From: Gemmataceae bacterium
GTDB lineage: Bacteria; Planctomycetota; Planctomycetia; Gemmatales; Gemmataceae
NCBI GenBank assembly: GCA_025055795.1
Contig: JANWVV010000002.1
Coordinates: 62,001-126,000 of the forward strand
Length of the DNA stretch: 64,000 bases
Direction: 5' to 3'
The position numbers and the translations under genes were made by a program. The notes below the pieces were generated by a model, which saw only the letters and a program-made list of their open reading frames with translations, was not told where the DNA came from and searched no databases. Below are positions 1-10,763 of this stretch, one piece after another (position 1 is the stretch's first letter; every line of letters begins with the position of its first letter).

Positions 1-675
1 ATTGCCGATGGACACCATCGCTACGAAACCGCCTTACGGTACCGCGACGAATTGGCCACCGCAGGTGAAGTTCCTGATCCAGAGCATCCAGCTAATTTCA
101 CCCTGATGATGTTGACAGGGATGAGCGACCCCGGTCTGGTTATCCTGCCCACGCATCGCCTAATTGACACCCCACAGGGGGTGATGGCTGGGGAACTGGA
201 ACGATACCTGTCCGGCTATTTTGACGTGGTCCATCGCGGCCACTCCGCAGCGGCGGCTTGGGAATACCTCCAGTTAGACGAGTCTCAACAGGTACTGGCT
301 TTTGGAACGGCCGCTGACGGCCTCTGGCTAGTCGTGCGACTGCGGGACCCAGCTGTGATGGCGCAACTGGCTCCCGAACGTAGCCCTGCCTGGCGTGGTC
401 TGGCCGTCAGCATTCTTCACCGACTGGTACTCGAGCGGTTACTCCCCACTGATTTACTCGGTAATCCGCCTCGTCTTCGTTACGTTCATCTGCTGGAGGA
501 AGTACAGGGGGAGTTAGGCAAAGGGAACTGTCGCCTGGCCGTTCTTGTGCCTGCAGCGACCATCCGTGACCTGGTGGCCATCGCGGGAGCGGGCGAAACT
601 ATGCCGCCCAAATCCACCTATTTCTACCCTAAACTGCTCACGGGGCTGGTGTTTCACTCACTGCGTAAAGACTAA
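1..675 (+). CDS. DUF1015 family protein, C-terminal part (5' truncated by window edge)
   Basis: Frame 1 is open from base 1 (IADGHHRYETALRYRDEL...); the DGHHRYETA motif is typical of DUF1015. Confidence 0.85.
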   Translation: MADGHHRYETALRYRDELATAGEVPDPEHPANFTLMMLTGMSDPGLVILPTHRLIDTPQGVMAGELERYLSGYFDVVHRGHSAAAAWEYLQLDESQQVLAFGTAADGLWLVVRLRDPAVMAQLAPERSPAWRGLAVSILHRLVLERLLPTDLLGNPPRLRYVHLLEEVQGELGKGNCRLAVLVPAATIRDLVAIAGAGETMPPKSTYFYPKLLTGLVFHSLRKD

Positions 676-970
676 ATCCGGCCCCGAGGGGAAATCGTTG
701 TCCTGCCCCCATATCACTACTCAATTCTGTGACCTTAATTGGTAGCATTTTTGATTGGCTGCAATCCAAATTAACTGAGTTGTTCAAGCAGTGCTAATCG
801 AATCACCTTTTTGGGAACGCAGCTTCCCCTCGTTAGGGGACGGGATACTGTTGGACGGTTGGCGCTGACAGGAAGTGCGAAGGAGGTTATAGAGACGGCG
901 GTTCAGGGGGCTGCACCGTTGGGATTGCAGTTACGGCCCCCTTTCCTGAAGCGACAAGGAGCCAAGTGTC

Positions 971-2281
971 ATGTCGCGGGTACGTTGGAAGTTGTTGGCA
1001 GGCGGGTTAGCCCTGTCCTTAGGTGGACTAGCAGCCCTAGCCGGCCCGTGTAATCGGACTGACAACGGCAAAGGTGGTGAGGTAACCCGCTCATCAGTCA
1101 TGTCTGATCCCAATCAAGTGCGCTCCACTAGCGAAGCACCGACGATTCCCTCAACGGCCAATAGTGCCACGAAGACGGTAGGCAAAGTCGCCGCCGACAC
1201 GCACGCCACGGCTTCCGAGGTCAGGTCCGAAAAGGTCCCAGCAACCGATTCGGTCATCATCGTTGCCACCCCAGCGGCCCTGGAGGTTGTCCCCTCTCCC
1301 GCCGCTGATCCACCGGCAACACCTGCCAGAGACACAGGAAACGCTACACCGGTTCTTACTGAAGCGACAGCTCGGCCTGCCGTGCCTGAACCCCCCCCAG
1401 CGATGGAGCCGCAGCGAGAAATCCCACCCATGACACCGCCCCGACCGGTCACGGGAGCCAAAGGGGAAAGCACCCGCGATCCGGACGTACCGCCCATGCC
1501 TCCGGTATTGACAGCAACCGGCAGTGAACCCGCAGCGGTAGTCCCAGCACCACCGCCCGTCGTAACAGAGCCAGCAGTGCCCACAACGTCAGAAGAGGTT
1601 TCGCCATCGGGTCTGGTCGTCCCCAGTCCTGGGCCCCGCAGCGGCCCCATGGCGGCACCTGCACCCCCACCACCGCTTCCAGCTCCCTCGGCAGCGTCTC
1701 CGCCTGCAGCAGCGCCTGCCGTGATGAGTCCCGCGGCGGTAAGCGTGCCGCCGTCTCCAATAACCCATCCGCCGTTGTCCGCTGGAACGATTCCTCCACC
1801 GCCCGCGCCAGCAACGGTACCTGCCGCACCTCCAGCGGCTGACCAGCCGCAAGCTGTCATGCCTGCTGCGGGCAAAACCGCTCTGCACCGCGAAACCGCC
1901 CCCCTGCCAGCCGCTTCTGCAATCAGCCAACGCTACCGTATCCTGCTGCGTGTCGGTGAGGGTGAACCTGCTTTTGAAGTCCGTTGTGGTGATGACCTGA
2001 TGCTCAAAGTTATTTGCGAAAAAATTGACGTGAAGTCGCCGGAGCAGGGGGACGGCCCGATGACCGTCAAAGCCAGCGGTCGTGTTCGCTTCGTCGGCTT
2101 TGGTGCAGAGGGTACGTGTGAAGAACTTTCTTTCCGAGCGGGCGATGGCACTGTTCACCTGAATGGACAAGTGATCGTCCGCGTTAAGGACAAATTGGGA
2201 CGGGTTGAATCCGAATTGAGCGGCGACAGTTTGCGGTACCGGATCGATCCGTCTTCCGTTGCCGGAGTACTCCGACCTTGA
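971..2281 (+). CDS. Secreted Pro/Ala-rich protein with C-terminal LptA/OstA-like segment
   Basis: N-terminal hydrophobic signal, about 250 aa Pro/Ala-rich low complexity, then a beta-rich C-terminus (DLMLKVICEKIDVKSPE...VKASGRVRFVG...CEELSFRAGDGTVHLNGQVIVRV). Confidence 0.65.
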   Translation: MSRVRWKLLAGGLALSLGGLAALAGPCNRTDNGKGGEVTRSSVMSDPNQVRSTSEAPTIPSTANSATKTVGKVAADTHATASEVRSEKVPATDSVIIVATPAALEVVPSPAADPPATPARDTGNATPVLTEATARPAVPEPPPAMEPQREIPPMTPPRPVTGAKGESTRDPDVPPMPPVLTATGSEPAAVVPAPPPVVTEPAVPTTSEEVSPSGLVVPSPGPRSGPMAAPAPPPPLPAPSAASPPAAAPAVMSPAAVSVPPSPITHPPLSAGTIPPPPAPATVPAAPPAADQPQAVMPAAGKTALHRETAPLPAASAISQRYRILLRVGEGEPAFEVRCGDDLMLKVICEKIDVKSPEQGDGPMTVKASGRVRFVGFGAEGTCEELSFRAGDGTVHLNGQVIVRVKDKLGRVESELSGDSLRYRIDPSSVAGVLRP

Positions 2282-2402
2282 GCTCCTATCTCATCCAAAC
2301 CTGATGGGGAGGTACTTTGGCCGTCCCGCCAACTGCACGAGCGAACAGATCGGAAATCTGCGGATAGCCGACGGCCTCTTATCCGAAGTTGGCCGATTTG
2401 CT

Positions 2403-3239
2403 TTAGTCGCCACAGAGGCTTTCACACAATTTGGCCAAAGCTTCGTTTTCGATCTGACGGACCCGCTCTCGAGTCAGGCCGAGCCGCTCGCCGATCTCTT
2501 TGAGGGTTTTGGGTTCCTCGTCGTCCAGGCCAAAGCGCATGCGGAGCACAGCCGCCTCCCGCGGATCCATCTTGTCCAGTAGCTCCATGACTTGTTGCAG
2601 GTCGTCGGTCTCGACCATTTCGGTGTCGGGCGTCTTGGAGCGGGAGTCCATGACCATTTCTTCAATGCTCCAACCCTCATCGTCGGGATCGGGCTGCGGC
2701 AGAGCATTGTAGACCCGGATGGCTTTCTTGATGATGTTAAGCTTTTTGCGGGGCAACCCCATGTAGCGGGCAACTTCCTCATGTGTAGGGGGGCGACCTA
2801 GTTCGTCCTGAAGGCGGTTGGTGGCCCGTCGCCATTTGGCCAGCAGTTCGACCATGTAGGCGGGGATGCGAATGGTCTTTGCGGTATTCACCAGGGCCCG
2901 CTTGATACTCTGCTTGATCCAATAGCTGGCATAAGTCGAAAAGCGGGTGTTCATGTTAGGGTCGAACCCCTCGACGGCCCGCAGCAGGCCCAGGTTACCC
3001 TCCTCGATCAGGTCCTGGAGCGATAGGCCTTTACCCACATAACTGCGGGCGATGTTGACCACCAGCCGCAGGTTGGCGCGGACCATTTGGTCCCGGGCCT
3101 CGATGTCTCCTTGACTGATCCGACGGGCCAGCTCTTTTTCCTCCTCTGCGGTCAGCAAGGCCGTCGCATTGATCTCCCGCAAGTATGTCTCCAGCGGTGA
3201 CTGAACGGAATTCGAACGTTGGCGTCGCAGTCGCGTCAT
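2403..3239 (-). CDS. RNA polymerase sigma-70 family factor (RpoD/RpoS-like)
   Basis: Conserved sigma regions 2-4: LRLVVNIARSYVGKGLSLQDLIEEGNLGLLRAVEGFDP, FSTYASYWIKQSIKRAL, LKEIGERLGLTRERVRQIENEAL. Confidence 0.95.
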   Translation of the reverse strand: MTRLRRQRSNSVQSPLETYLREINATALLTAEEEKELARRISQGDIEARDQMVRANLRLVVNIARSYVGKGLSLQDLIEEGNLGLLRAVEGFDPNMNTRFSTYASYWIKQSIKRALVNTAKTIRIPAYMVELLAKWRRATNRLQDELGRPPTHEEVARYMGLPRKKLNIIKKAIRVYNALPQPDPDDEGWSIEEMVMDSRSKTPDTEMVETDDLQQVMELLDKMDPREAAVLRMRFGLDDEEPKTLKEIGERLGLTRERVRQIENEALAKLCESLCGD

Positions 3240-3950
3240 GAACAGGCTTCCTTGTCGGGTCCAGCGGACTTCCAGCGTCTGCGGAGAAGCACGGGCCGTA
3301 ACCCTTTCGCCTCAGTGCGCAAACACTATCGGCCGCTGACACGTCGGGCGGCTAATCTGGGAACGCCGGAAACGCTGGCAGAGGGGGTTGTAGACCAGCG
3401 CCGCTTGTAAAGCTCGTACAACCGGAACGCTTTCGCGACGCGGAATCTGTCTACGGCGACAGTTGCGAGTACCGCTGGGCGACCGATCGTACGGATCATA
3501 ACGACCGGACGAGAAATCGTTATGACCAATCATCATCTTAATTGCACACCGGCCAGGTTCAACCGTTTTTCTCCACCCGGAGAAATTTTTCCGCTTTCCA
3601 CAGCGTTCCCCTCGTTACCACTCCTGGAGTTTTCGCCATGAGCATAATCGAAGCTTTGTCCGCCTTGTTGCTCCCCGCTTTCGATTTGATTAACCCCCAG
3701 CGACGTAACTGATTGATCCATCATACCTTCAGTGAAAATCATGGTAAAAAATTTCCATAACAGCATCGCCCCCTAGCAAACGATGAGCAAGCCGACCCCC
3801 TTTGCCAAAAAAGTGTCTGTAGCAAACTCCTCCATTAGGACTGCAGCAAGCTCCCGCCTCTGTGCGTGGTATGGCAAATTTCGCTTGTGCTAGCACAAGG
3901 CACGCTATGGAGACTACGCATGAAACGAACCTGTAGCCGGTTAGCCTGTT

Positions 3951-5459
3951 TCAACTTTCTTTAGCAGAGGAATTCAGGCGACCGGCAGTCGTGTCATGAG
4001 ATGCGGAAGGAAACAGGGAGACCAACTGGTCAGCCAGGCGTTCCGCCTCTTCGGCACAATCGGACAGGGCGATCCCCCGGTAGGCATTGCCGGACAGGAA
4101 CAACCTTGGCCAACGCGTCAGGGCAGCATTGATACGCTTCAAGCGGGCCAAATGACCTACGACATATTGAGGAATGGCCCGGGGCCAACGAATGATGTGA
4201 TGAAACACCGGCGGCCCTTGGACTTTCAGGACGGTCGTCATTTCACGCTGAACTCTGTTCAGCAGAGTGGTATCATCCAAGTCCAGCAAGTCGGGGCGTC
4301 GCATGCCCCCGCACAGGGCCCGCCATAGGACCATCCCCGCGGGGGCCCGCTCGGGATAGATCGAGGAACACCACTGGACGCCGAGAACATCCCGGCCTTG
4401 ACTTTGTGGAGCGATGTAACCGAACCCCTCCGGCACCTGGGCACAGTCTACCTGTCGGTAGCCTAACGCCGCTACCACAATGCGGTTGTACGGAATGGCT
4501 GCCACTTCAACGGCCAGTGCGGCGTCCAGCGGAGCCAGTAACTCTGCCTGCACATAAGCGGGACAACTCAGCACAACGGCATCCGCCTGTAACGGCGGCG
4601 CGGTTGGCGAATAAACCTGCCAAACAGCAGTTGCAGGCTGATAACGTAAAGCCGTGACTGGTGCTGCCAGGTTGAGGGAAGCACCCACAGCTTGCACCAA
4701 GGTGTCGACCAGCACCTGCAATCCTTCGCGGAATGAGTACAGTTGAGACCTGGATAGCGATCCGGGAGCTTGCTGAGCCTGACGCCTCTGCTGTCGGACG
4801 TACTGAATCATACCGCGTATGACACTACCATACCGCCGTTCCCAATCGACCAGACGAGGAAAACAGGCGGCCATGCTAAGCAGTTTCGGGTCGCCTCCTT
4901 GTATTCCTGTCACCAACGCGTCGGCAAACACGTCCGCTACCTCCCGGCCAAAACGGCGGGCGACAAAGTCATAGACCGATTCATCCTGATCCCGGTTAGC
5001 TGGACTAAAGCGGATTTGCCGGCATAGACCAACTAGCAGTTCTTTTTTGCCCTCCCCACTTAACAGGGTAGACAGTAACAGCCCGACGGGATGGCTTGGT
5101 ACACGGTGCAGCTGGCCGTGCAGGTACAGAAAGCGATGGCGGCGACTGCCGCTACTAGCCGGCAGCAACCGTTCGCTCAGGCCTAACGCTTCGATCAGCC
5201 GGGGAAGCGCCGGAGAGCGAGCCAAAAATCCATTCGGTCCGCGTTCGATGCGGAAGCCATGGATCTGTTCAGTGCCGACGTTGCCACCGGCCCGTTCTCG
5301 AGCTTCCAGAAGTGTCACACGCACATAGGGAGCCCGTCGCCGCAGCCAGAAAGCAGTGGCCAGGCCAGTCAAACCGGCTCCCACTATTACAATGTGTGGC
5401 ATAGACCTAATTACGGAAACGTTTGTATCATCTCGGGTTGACTTCCATTGGACCGTCAC
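3951..5459 (-). CDS. hemG: Protoporphyrinogen oxidase (HemG/HemY type)
   Basis: FAD-binding motif IVIVGAGLTGLATAFWLRRR plus RIERGPNGFLARSP and LFLSGNAYRGIALSDCAEEAERLA. Confidence 0.92.
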   Translation of the reverse strand: MTVQWKSTRDDTNVSVIRSMPHIVIVGAGLTGLATAFWLRRRAPYVRVTLLEARERAGGNVGTEQIHGFRIERGPNGFLARSPALPRLIEALGLSERLLPASSGSRRHRFLYLHGQLHRVPSHPVGLLLSTLLSGEGKKELLVGLCRQIRFSPANRDQDESVYDFVARRFGREVADVFADALVTGIQGGDPKLLSMAACFPRLVDWERRYGSVIRGMIQYVRQQRRQAQQAPGSLSRSQLYSFREGLQVLVDTLVQAVGASLNLAAPVTALRYQPATAVWQVYSPTAPPLQADAVVLSCPAYVQAELLAPLDAALAVEVAAIPYNRIVVAALGYRQVDCAQVPEGFGYIAPQSQGRDVLGVQWCSSIYPERAPAGMVLWRALCGGMRRPDLLDLDDTTLLNRVQREMTTVLKVQGPPVFHHIIRWPRAIPQYVVGHLARLKRINAALTRWPRLFLSGNAYRGIALSDCAEEAERLADQLVSLFPSASHDTTAGRLNSSAKES

Positions 5460-5614
5460 CCCCAGCCGGGGGACTGTCAGCTCACCATTCTACTCCCATC
5501 CGCTCCGATCTATGTGCCGATTGTTCTATATTTGGGCAAGTAGGTTCGGGATATCCGGTCAGATGTTTTTTTCCTCAAGGTGTCGCTCAGTTAGCCAAGC
5601 GGAGCCTGCATCCG

Positions 5615-6709
5615 ATGCAACTATACTGCCCCCGCTGTGCAATGGTGTATCCAGGCACCACCCGTTGTCCTCGGTGTGGGGATCTGTTACTGATGCCCCA
5701 CGAGACGTCGCCATCGGTCGCTCCAGTTCTTGGCCAGACAAGTCCGGTTCCCGTAACGGGAAGCAAGCTGCGACGACTTATCGTCGGCCTCGGATTAGCC
5801 ACAGCTGCTTACATCGGGTTGCGCGAGTGGTGGCAGGCAACACCGCTGTTGGTCGGTTGGGATAAGGAGGTCTGGCCGACAACGTTGCCGGGTCTACTGA
5901 GCTTGTATGCCCTGCAGATGGTGGCAGTAATGATAGGTGCAGGGGTAGCCGCTGCGGCCCAACCCCATGGCTATACGCTGGGGTTGTGCGTCGGCCTGGC
6001 TAGTGGGACGTTGTTTTTCGCTTGGGAAATCCAACACAACCAGGCGTTACGCCAAGCCCCCGTACTTCTGGAGATTCCCCTGGTCGGTTTGGTGGGGCTG
6101 TTGGCAGGCTGGTTAAGTGAGCGGATCTGGCCGCCTCCACCCATGCTAGTCTTACCCCAGCCACGGTCCAGTCTTCTCAGTTCTTTGCAGTTTACTCGTA
6201 GTACCCTGCCGGCTGCCGCTGCGGCCGCTCCATCGCGTCCCACCCGCTGGTTCCACATCCTTGTCGGGACCGCCATCGGAGTGACCCTACTGCTGACCGC
6301 CGACACCCTCCGTTTGACCATCCAACGCTACTCCCTCGGCCTGTTCCAGGTCCAGGGAATGGGTCACGCTCTGTTCATAACCTGGTTGATAGCCGTTTTC
6401 GGCTTGTTAGTAGGTGGAATGATCGCCAGCGCGGGCACCGGTAGTGGTGTCCGTCATGGGATGCTTACCGGACTGTTGACAGCGTCGATGGTGCTGACAT
6501 ATGCTCTGCAGCGGGAAGCCCTCCCCCCAGCCCTGGAATATACTCTGACCCGTGCTGGTCTTGCTGGTGTACCACTGAATGACCCGTTGGCCGCGGCCCT
6601 GGTGCTTGGCGGTATTCTGGCATGCAGTACCCTGGGAGGCTGGTTCGGAGCAGCCCTGTTTCCCCCATTGGCATCCCCTGCCCTGCGTCGTCCTTTCCGC
6701 TCATCTTGA
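5615..6709 (+). CDS. Zinc-ribbon multi-TM membrane protein, unknown function
   Basis: MQLYCPRCAMVYPGTTRCPRCGDLL zinc ribbon followed by several hydrophobic helices; ATG at 5615 preferred over the longer ORF. Confidence 0.7.
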   Translation: MQLYCPRCAMVYPGTTRCPRCGDLLLMPHETSPSVAPVLGQTSPVPVTGSKLRRLIVGLGLATAAYIGLREWWQATPLLVGWDKEVWPTTLPGLLSLYALQMVAVMIGAGVAAAAQPHGYTLGLCVGLASGTLFFAWEIQHNQALRQAPVLLEIPLVGLVGLLAGWLSERIWPPPPMLVLPQPRSSLLSSLQFTRSTLPAAAAAAPSRPTRWFHILVGTAIGVTLLLTADTLRLTIQRYSLGLFQVQGMGHALFITWLIAVFGLLVGGMIASAGTGSGVRHGMLTGLLTASMVLTYALQREALPPALEYTLTRAGLAGVPLNDPLAAALVLGGILACSTLGGWFGAALFPPLASPALRRPFRSS

Positions 6710-7081
6710 TTGACAGAAACTGGTCTACCACCGGGCGAGGTGTGTTGTGCTTCTATCAAAATTTCGCAACTTTCTTGTCAAAATTGCTACCCATGCGATA
6801 GCGAAACACTTCTTTCAAAGTGCGGGATTGTTGGCTTGACGCTCAGATGGCTGCTAGAGTTGTGCAACGGCCGGTAAAAACAAGTGGATACCCCGAAACC
6901 GTACCTCCTGGCATCGGCTGCATGCGTATTTCTGGTCCATCTGGACCAGCCAACGCTCAGGAGGACGAACCTTCACACACAGGAACAGCATCAGGCAGAC
7001 TGAAGCCTGTTGTGCAACGACGCCGACGGGACTCAACCTAACCGGCAGCAACGGGTTCAAGCCTAAGCACGGATATCTGGC

Positions 7082-8413
7082 ATGATCGGACGTGTTTTTC
7101 TGGGGCGATACGAGGCACGGCGCCTGCTGGGCGAAGGTGGTATGGGGCGGGTTTACTTGGCCCGTCAGGTTGACACCGGCCGCGACGTGGTCGTCAAGGT
7201 CATGCATGAACATATCGCTAGCGACCGCAAGTTCCGTGATCGTTTCGAGCGGGAAATGGAATTAATGCGTCGCTTCCGGCATCCTGGAGCCGTGCAACTA
7301 TATGAAGCCGATCTGAATAATCCTTTCGGCCCCTGTCTGGTGATGGAGTATGTCAAGGGAGTGAATCTGGAAACGTTATTGGCCCGCTGCGGGCGGATGA
7401 GTCCGGCCCGCGTCGGTCGCATTATTGGTGAACTGTGCGAGGTTCTGCAGGCCGCTCATGACGAAAACATCATTCATCGCGATTTAAAACCGGCCAACCT
7501 GATGATCGTGGATCCCGACACCCCACACGAGCGGGTCAAGGTCATGGATTTTGGTTTAGCTAAACTCATAGACGTCGATGCCCTATCGAAGAAAGTAACC
7601 GATACCAACGTCGACTTTGCAGTGGGTACGCCAGGATACATCTGCCCGGAACAAGTCCGTGGCGAGGAAATGGACCACCGGGGCGACATCTACTCGGTCG
7701 GGGTGATCATGTACGAGTTGCTCAGTGGGCGGTTACCATTTGTGGGAGGCACCAGTATGGACATTCTGCTGGCTCACGCTACCGAGCCGCCCCCCCGCTT
7801 TGCCGATATCGGTTTGAAAGGGGTCATTCCCCAGGAAATTGAGGAATTGGTCCTGCAGTGCCTGGAGAAGGACCCGGCGGATCGCCCGCAGCAGGCTCGC
7901 GACCTGGCCGAACGGTACGAAACCGCACTTATTCGCTGGGAACAGCAGCAGGAAGAACGCTGGGCACGGCATCGCCCCGCCTTGGGTTCCAGTCATTTGT
8001 TGCCGGTCGACCCGTCAGCCTCCACACCTCCGCCTCGCACTGGAATGGAGGATGCTTTGAGTTTCCAGATGGAAGCCTGGCTGCCTGAACGAATAGCCCT
8101 GATGAAACTGCGGGGGTTTGTTCACGACTCGGGCGGAGAAGTCCTGGATAGCCAGCCGGGACTTGTCAAGGTACGTCTGGGGGGCAAACGTACCGGTTTA
8201 TCCTGGTTCGGGCTTTCTCGCCGGGCTAGCGGACCGTTAGACGTTGAATTACATCTCCTCCATAGTCACCCGCAGGATCCGAGCCGGCTGACTGTACAGG
8301 TCATCTTCCGCCCCTCTCATCCGACGTTGTTGGACGATCCCCATTGGCAACAACGCTGTTCCGATGTGTTCGTCCATCTTCGCTCCTACCTGATGGGCCA
8401 TGTGACTTCGTAA
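7082..8413 (+). CDS. Serine/threonine protein kinase
   Basis: GEGGMGRVYLARQ, HRDLKPANLMI, DFGLAK, GTPGYICPEQ motifs. Confidence 0.95.
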   Translation: MIGRVFLGRYEARRLLGEGGMGRVYLARQVDTGRDVVVKVMHEHIASDRKFRDRFEREMELMRRFRHPGAVQLYEADLNNPFGPCLVMEYVKGVNLETLLARCGRMSPARVGRIIGELCEVLQAAHDENIIHRDLKPANLMIVDPDTPHERVKVMDFGLAKLIDVDALSKKVTDTNVDFAVGTPGYICPEQVRGEEMDHRGDIYSVGVIMYELLSGRLPFVGGTSMDILLAHATEPPPRFADIGLKGVIPQEIEELVLQCLEKDPADRPQQARDLAERYETALIRWEQQQEERWARHRPALGSSHLLPVDPSASTPPPRTGMEDALSFQMEAWLPERIALMKLRGFVHDSGGEVLDSQPGLVKVRLGGKRTGLSWFGLSRRASGPLDVELHLLHSHPQDPSRLTVQVIFRPSHPTLLDDPHWQQRCSDVFVHLRSYLMGHVTS

Positions 8414-8552
8414 TTCTTACTTATGCCAGCACTATTGCCCCGGTATGGACCGTGCTTGAGGGTAACCGAGGCGGTGAACCAGCGCTCCGTGCCAGTGGGC
8501 CAACTCGTCATTTACTTCCAATCTTACACATCATCGGCCAAGAGGGGCGGAA

Positions 8553-9497
8553 CTAATTGTGTGATAGGATAACAGCTGCCGGACTGTCAATAACCAAGAC
8601 GTTATTACTGCTAGATTTTGGGGCTGGATGTACGTCCGGATGCAAAAGATGGGCCAGCCACTCGAGGCTATCGACCAGGCGTGGACCTGGCCGGCTGAAG
8701 TAGGCGTTTCCATCGATCCAGTACACCCGTCCCATACGCACAGCCGACAGTTGCTCATAACCGGGATAGGATTCAAGCACAGGACGGTCCTGGAGCGCGC
8801 GCGGGACATCGAATCCACAACATGCGATCACGAGCACTTCAGGATCAACCGCTCGGACCTCTTCCCACCGGAGCGTCCGGGAGGGCTTGCCTTCCTGACC
8901 CAGCATTTCCCGCCCGCCAGCCAAGCGGACAAGCTCCGGTGTCCAGTGGCCACAACAAAAGGGTGGATCAATCCACTCCAGCAGCACGACCCGAGGTCGA
9001 TACCGTACCTGCTCGCTACGACGGGCCACCCGTGCGACGCGTTCGCGAAGTGTGGCCACCACCGGACCGGCCCGCTCGGGTACCCCGGCGGCCACGGCCA
9101 CCTGCTGGATACAAGCAAAAACGTCATCCAGCCGCTGGGGTTCCAGGTTCACCACACGGGGACTTCCCGGCAGGGCACAGGCAGCCGCTCGCACTTCCGC
9201 TTCGGCCACTGCGCAAACGTCACACAAACCCTGGGTGACTAGCAGATCGGGGCGCAATTGCTCCAGCACCGGCCAGTCCAAGGTATACAATGCCCGTTGC
9301 GTTTGCAACTTTTCCCGTACCAATGCATCGATCTGCCGGCTGCTGGCCCCTGCAGGAATCAACGAACGTGTGACCCGCGGCAGACGACTCACCCACTCGG
9401 GATAATCACACTCATGAGTCACCCCCACGAGCTGTTCTTCCAAGCCCAGGCTGCAAATAATTTCGGTCGCACTTGGAAGCAGAGATACAATCCGCAC
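8553..9497 (-). CDS. Cobalamin/metal-chelate ABC transporter substrate-binding protein (BtuF-like)
   Basis: MRIVSLLPSATEIICSLGLEEQLVGVTHECDYPE, periplasmic binding fold of the BtuF type. Confidence 0.85.
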   Translation of the reverse strand: MRIVSLLPSATEIICSLGLEEQLVGVTHECDYPEWVSRLPRVTRSLIPAGASSRQIDALVREKLQTQRALYTLDWPVLEQLRPDLLVTQGLCDVCAVAEAEVRAAACALPGSPRVVNLEPQRLDDVFACIQQVAVAAGVPERAGPVVATLRERVARVARRSEQVRYRPRVVLLEWIDPPFCCGHWTPELVRLAGGREMLGQEGKPSRTLRWEEVRAVDPEVLVIACCGFDVPRALQDRPVLESYPGYEQLSAVRMGRVYWIDGNAYFSRPGPRLVDSLEWLAHLLHPDVHPAPKSSSNNVLVIDSPAAVILSHN

Positions 9498-9839
9498 CGC
9501 TGAGCCCTCCCGAACCTGAACCCAAATAAGTGTCAGATCCCGTCAATAGTTCGGGAACGTACTGAAGGCATGAAATGCACCCATCTCTACTCTACTTTCA
9601 TCAGACCTCGACTCGTAAACCAATTATTCGAGGACGTACCGTTGTTAACTATCTCCATCTGTCTAACTACCTACGATATCCACAACTGAAACCAAACTGG
9701 GCATCCTCAAAGTTTGTAGCCGCGTGGCCTCGCGTTAACTTCTCTGACTTGCTCTTTTCAAGCCGATCAGTGTCTGCCACGTCTTGTCCTTTTGCAAGTT
9801 ATCGGTGCATAGCCCAGGGGTTCAGAGCACCGACGAGGA

Positions 9840-10721
9840 TTATTCAGCCCCGTTGTGAGTACGGCAGTCGTTACCGATGGCTCGGCGGGCAGGCTCAAAC
9901 AGCGGACTACGCCATATCCGCAGGCGATGCAGCCAGTACTGAGCCACTGTGGCCACCGTTTGCAGGCCATAACGAACACTACGGCGAAAATTGATCTGAC
10001 TGGCTTCGGGGAAGTAGCGGACCGGTACTGGCACATCGCCTAGACGGAAGCCGAAATGGACCGCTTGGACTAGCAACTGCGTGTCGAAAACAAAATCGTC
10101 GCTATTGCGTTCAAAGGGGATCATTTCCAGTACTTGCCGGCGGTAAACGCGAAAGCCACTGTGGAATTCACCCAGGTTCTGTCCCAAGCAGAAGTTTTCA
10201 AAGATGGTGAGAGCACGATTGCTGAGGTATTTCCACCAGGGCATGCCACTACGTAGGGTTTCACGTCGTCCGCGTACTCGGTTGCCTAGGACCACATCGC
10301 AGATACCCAATTCAATGAAGGCCACCGCGTGGGGAATGACCCGGGCGTCGTACTGGTAGTCCGGATGGATCATGACGATGATATCGGCGTTGTGCTGGAG
10401 GCAGTAGCGGTAACAGGTTTTCTGATTGGCCCCGTAGCCACGATTGCGGTCGTGGACGATAACGCGCAGCCCCATTTGGCGAGCCAGGGCGACGGTGTTA
10501 TCTTGGCTGCCGTCGTCCACCAGCAGGATGTCGTCGACGCAACCCGGGGGGAAGTCGGCCAAGGTGGCGGCCAAGGTTCGCTCGGCGTTGTAGGCCGGCA
10601 ATACGGCAATGATCTTGTGGTGCCGCCGCGGTTCCATTCTACGGGGTTGCAGGATCCGCTCCACGGAAAACGGCTCATGAAACGGTTGCAGAGGTGGTTC
10701 CGTCAATAGTACCCTGGCCAT
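9840..10721 (-). CDS. Glycosyltransferase family 2
   Basis: [18 protein letters not shown]...[13 protein letters not shown]...[16 protein letters not shown]...[13 protein letters not shown]. Confidence 0.92.
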   Translation of the reverse strand: MARVLLTEPPLQPFHEPFSVERILQPRRMEPRRHHKIIAVLPAYNAERTLAATLADFPPGCVDDILLVDDGSQDNTVALARQMGLRVIVHDRNRGYGANQKTCYRYCLQHNADIIVMIHPDYQYDARVIPHAVAFIELGICDVVLGNRVRGRRETLRSGMPWWKYLSNRALTIFENFCLGQNLGEFHSGFRVYRRQVLEMIPFERNSDDFVFDTQLLVQAVHFGFRLGDVPVPVRYFPEASQINFRRSVRYGLQTVATVAQYWLHRLRIWRSPLFEPARRAIGNDCRTHNGAE

Positions 10722-10763
10722 GGGGATCCTTTCTTTTTAGCTCACCCGCGAAACGTGCAACCA

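Noticed and set aside
1114-1875. 253-aa Gly/Ala-rich minus-strand ORF
   Set aside because: Antisense shadow of the Pro/Ala-rich plus-strand gene; composition mirrors the Pro codons and it shows no domain
3533-3766. 77-aa minus-strand ORF between hemG and the sigma factor
   Set aside because: Low-information sequence overlapping the terminator-like hairpin; no recognisable family
8628-9242. 204-aa plus-strand ORF over the BtuF-like gene
   Set aside because: Antisense to a well-supported CDS; no family motifs
9575-9994. 139-aa plus-strand ORF overlapping the glycosyltransferase 3' end
   Set aside because: Mostly intergenic plus antisense; no domain, atypical composition
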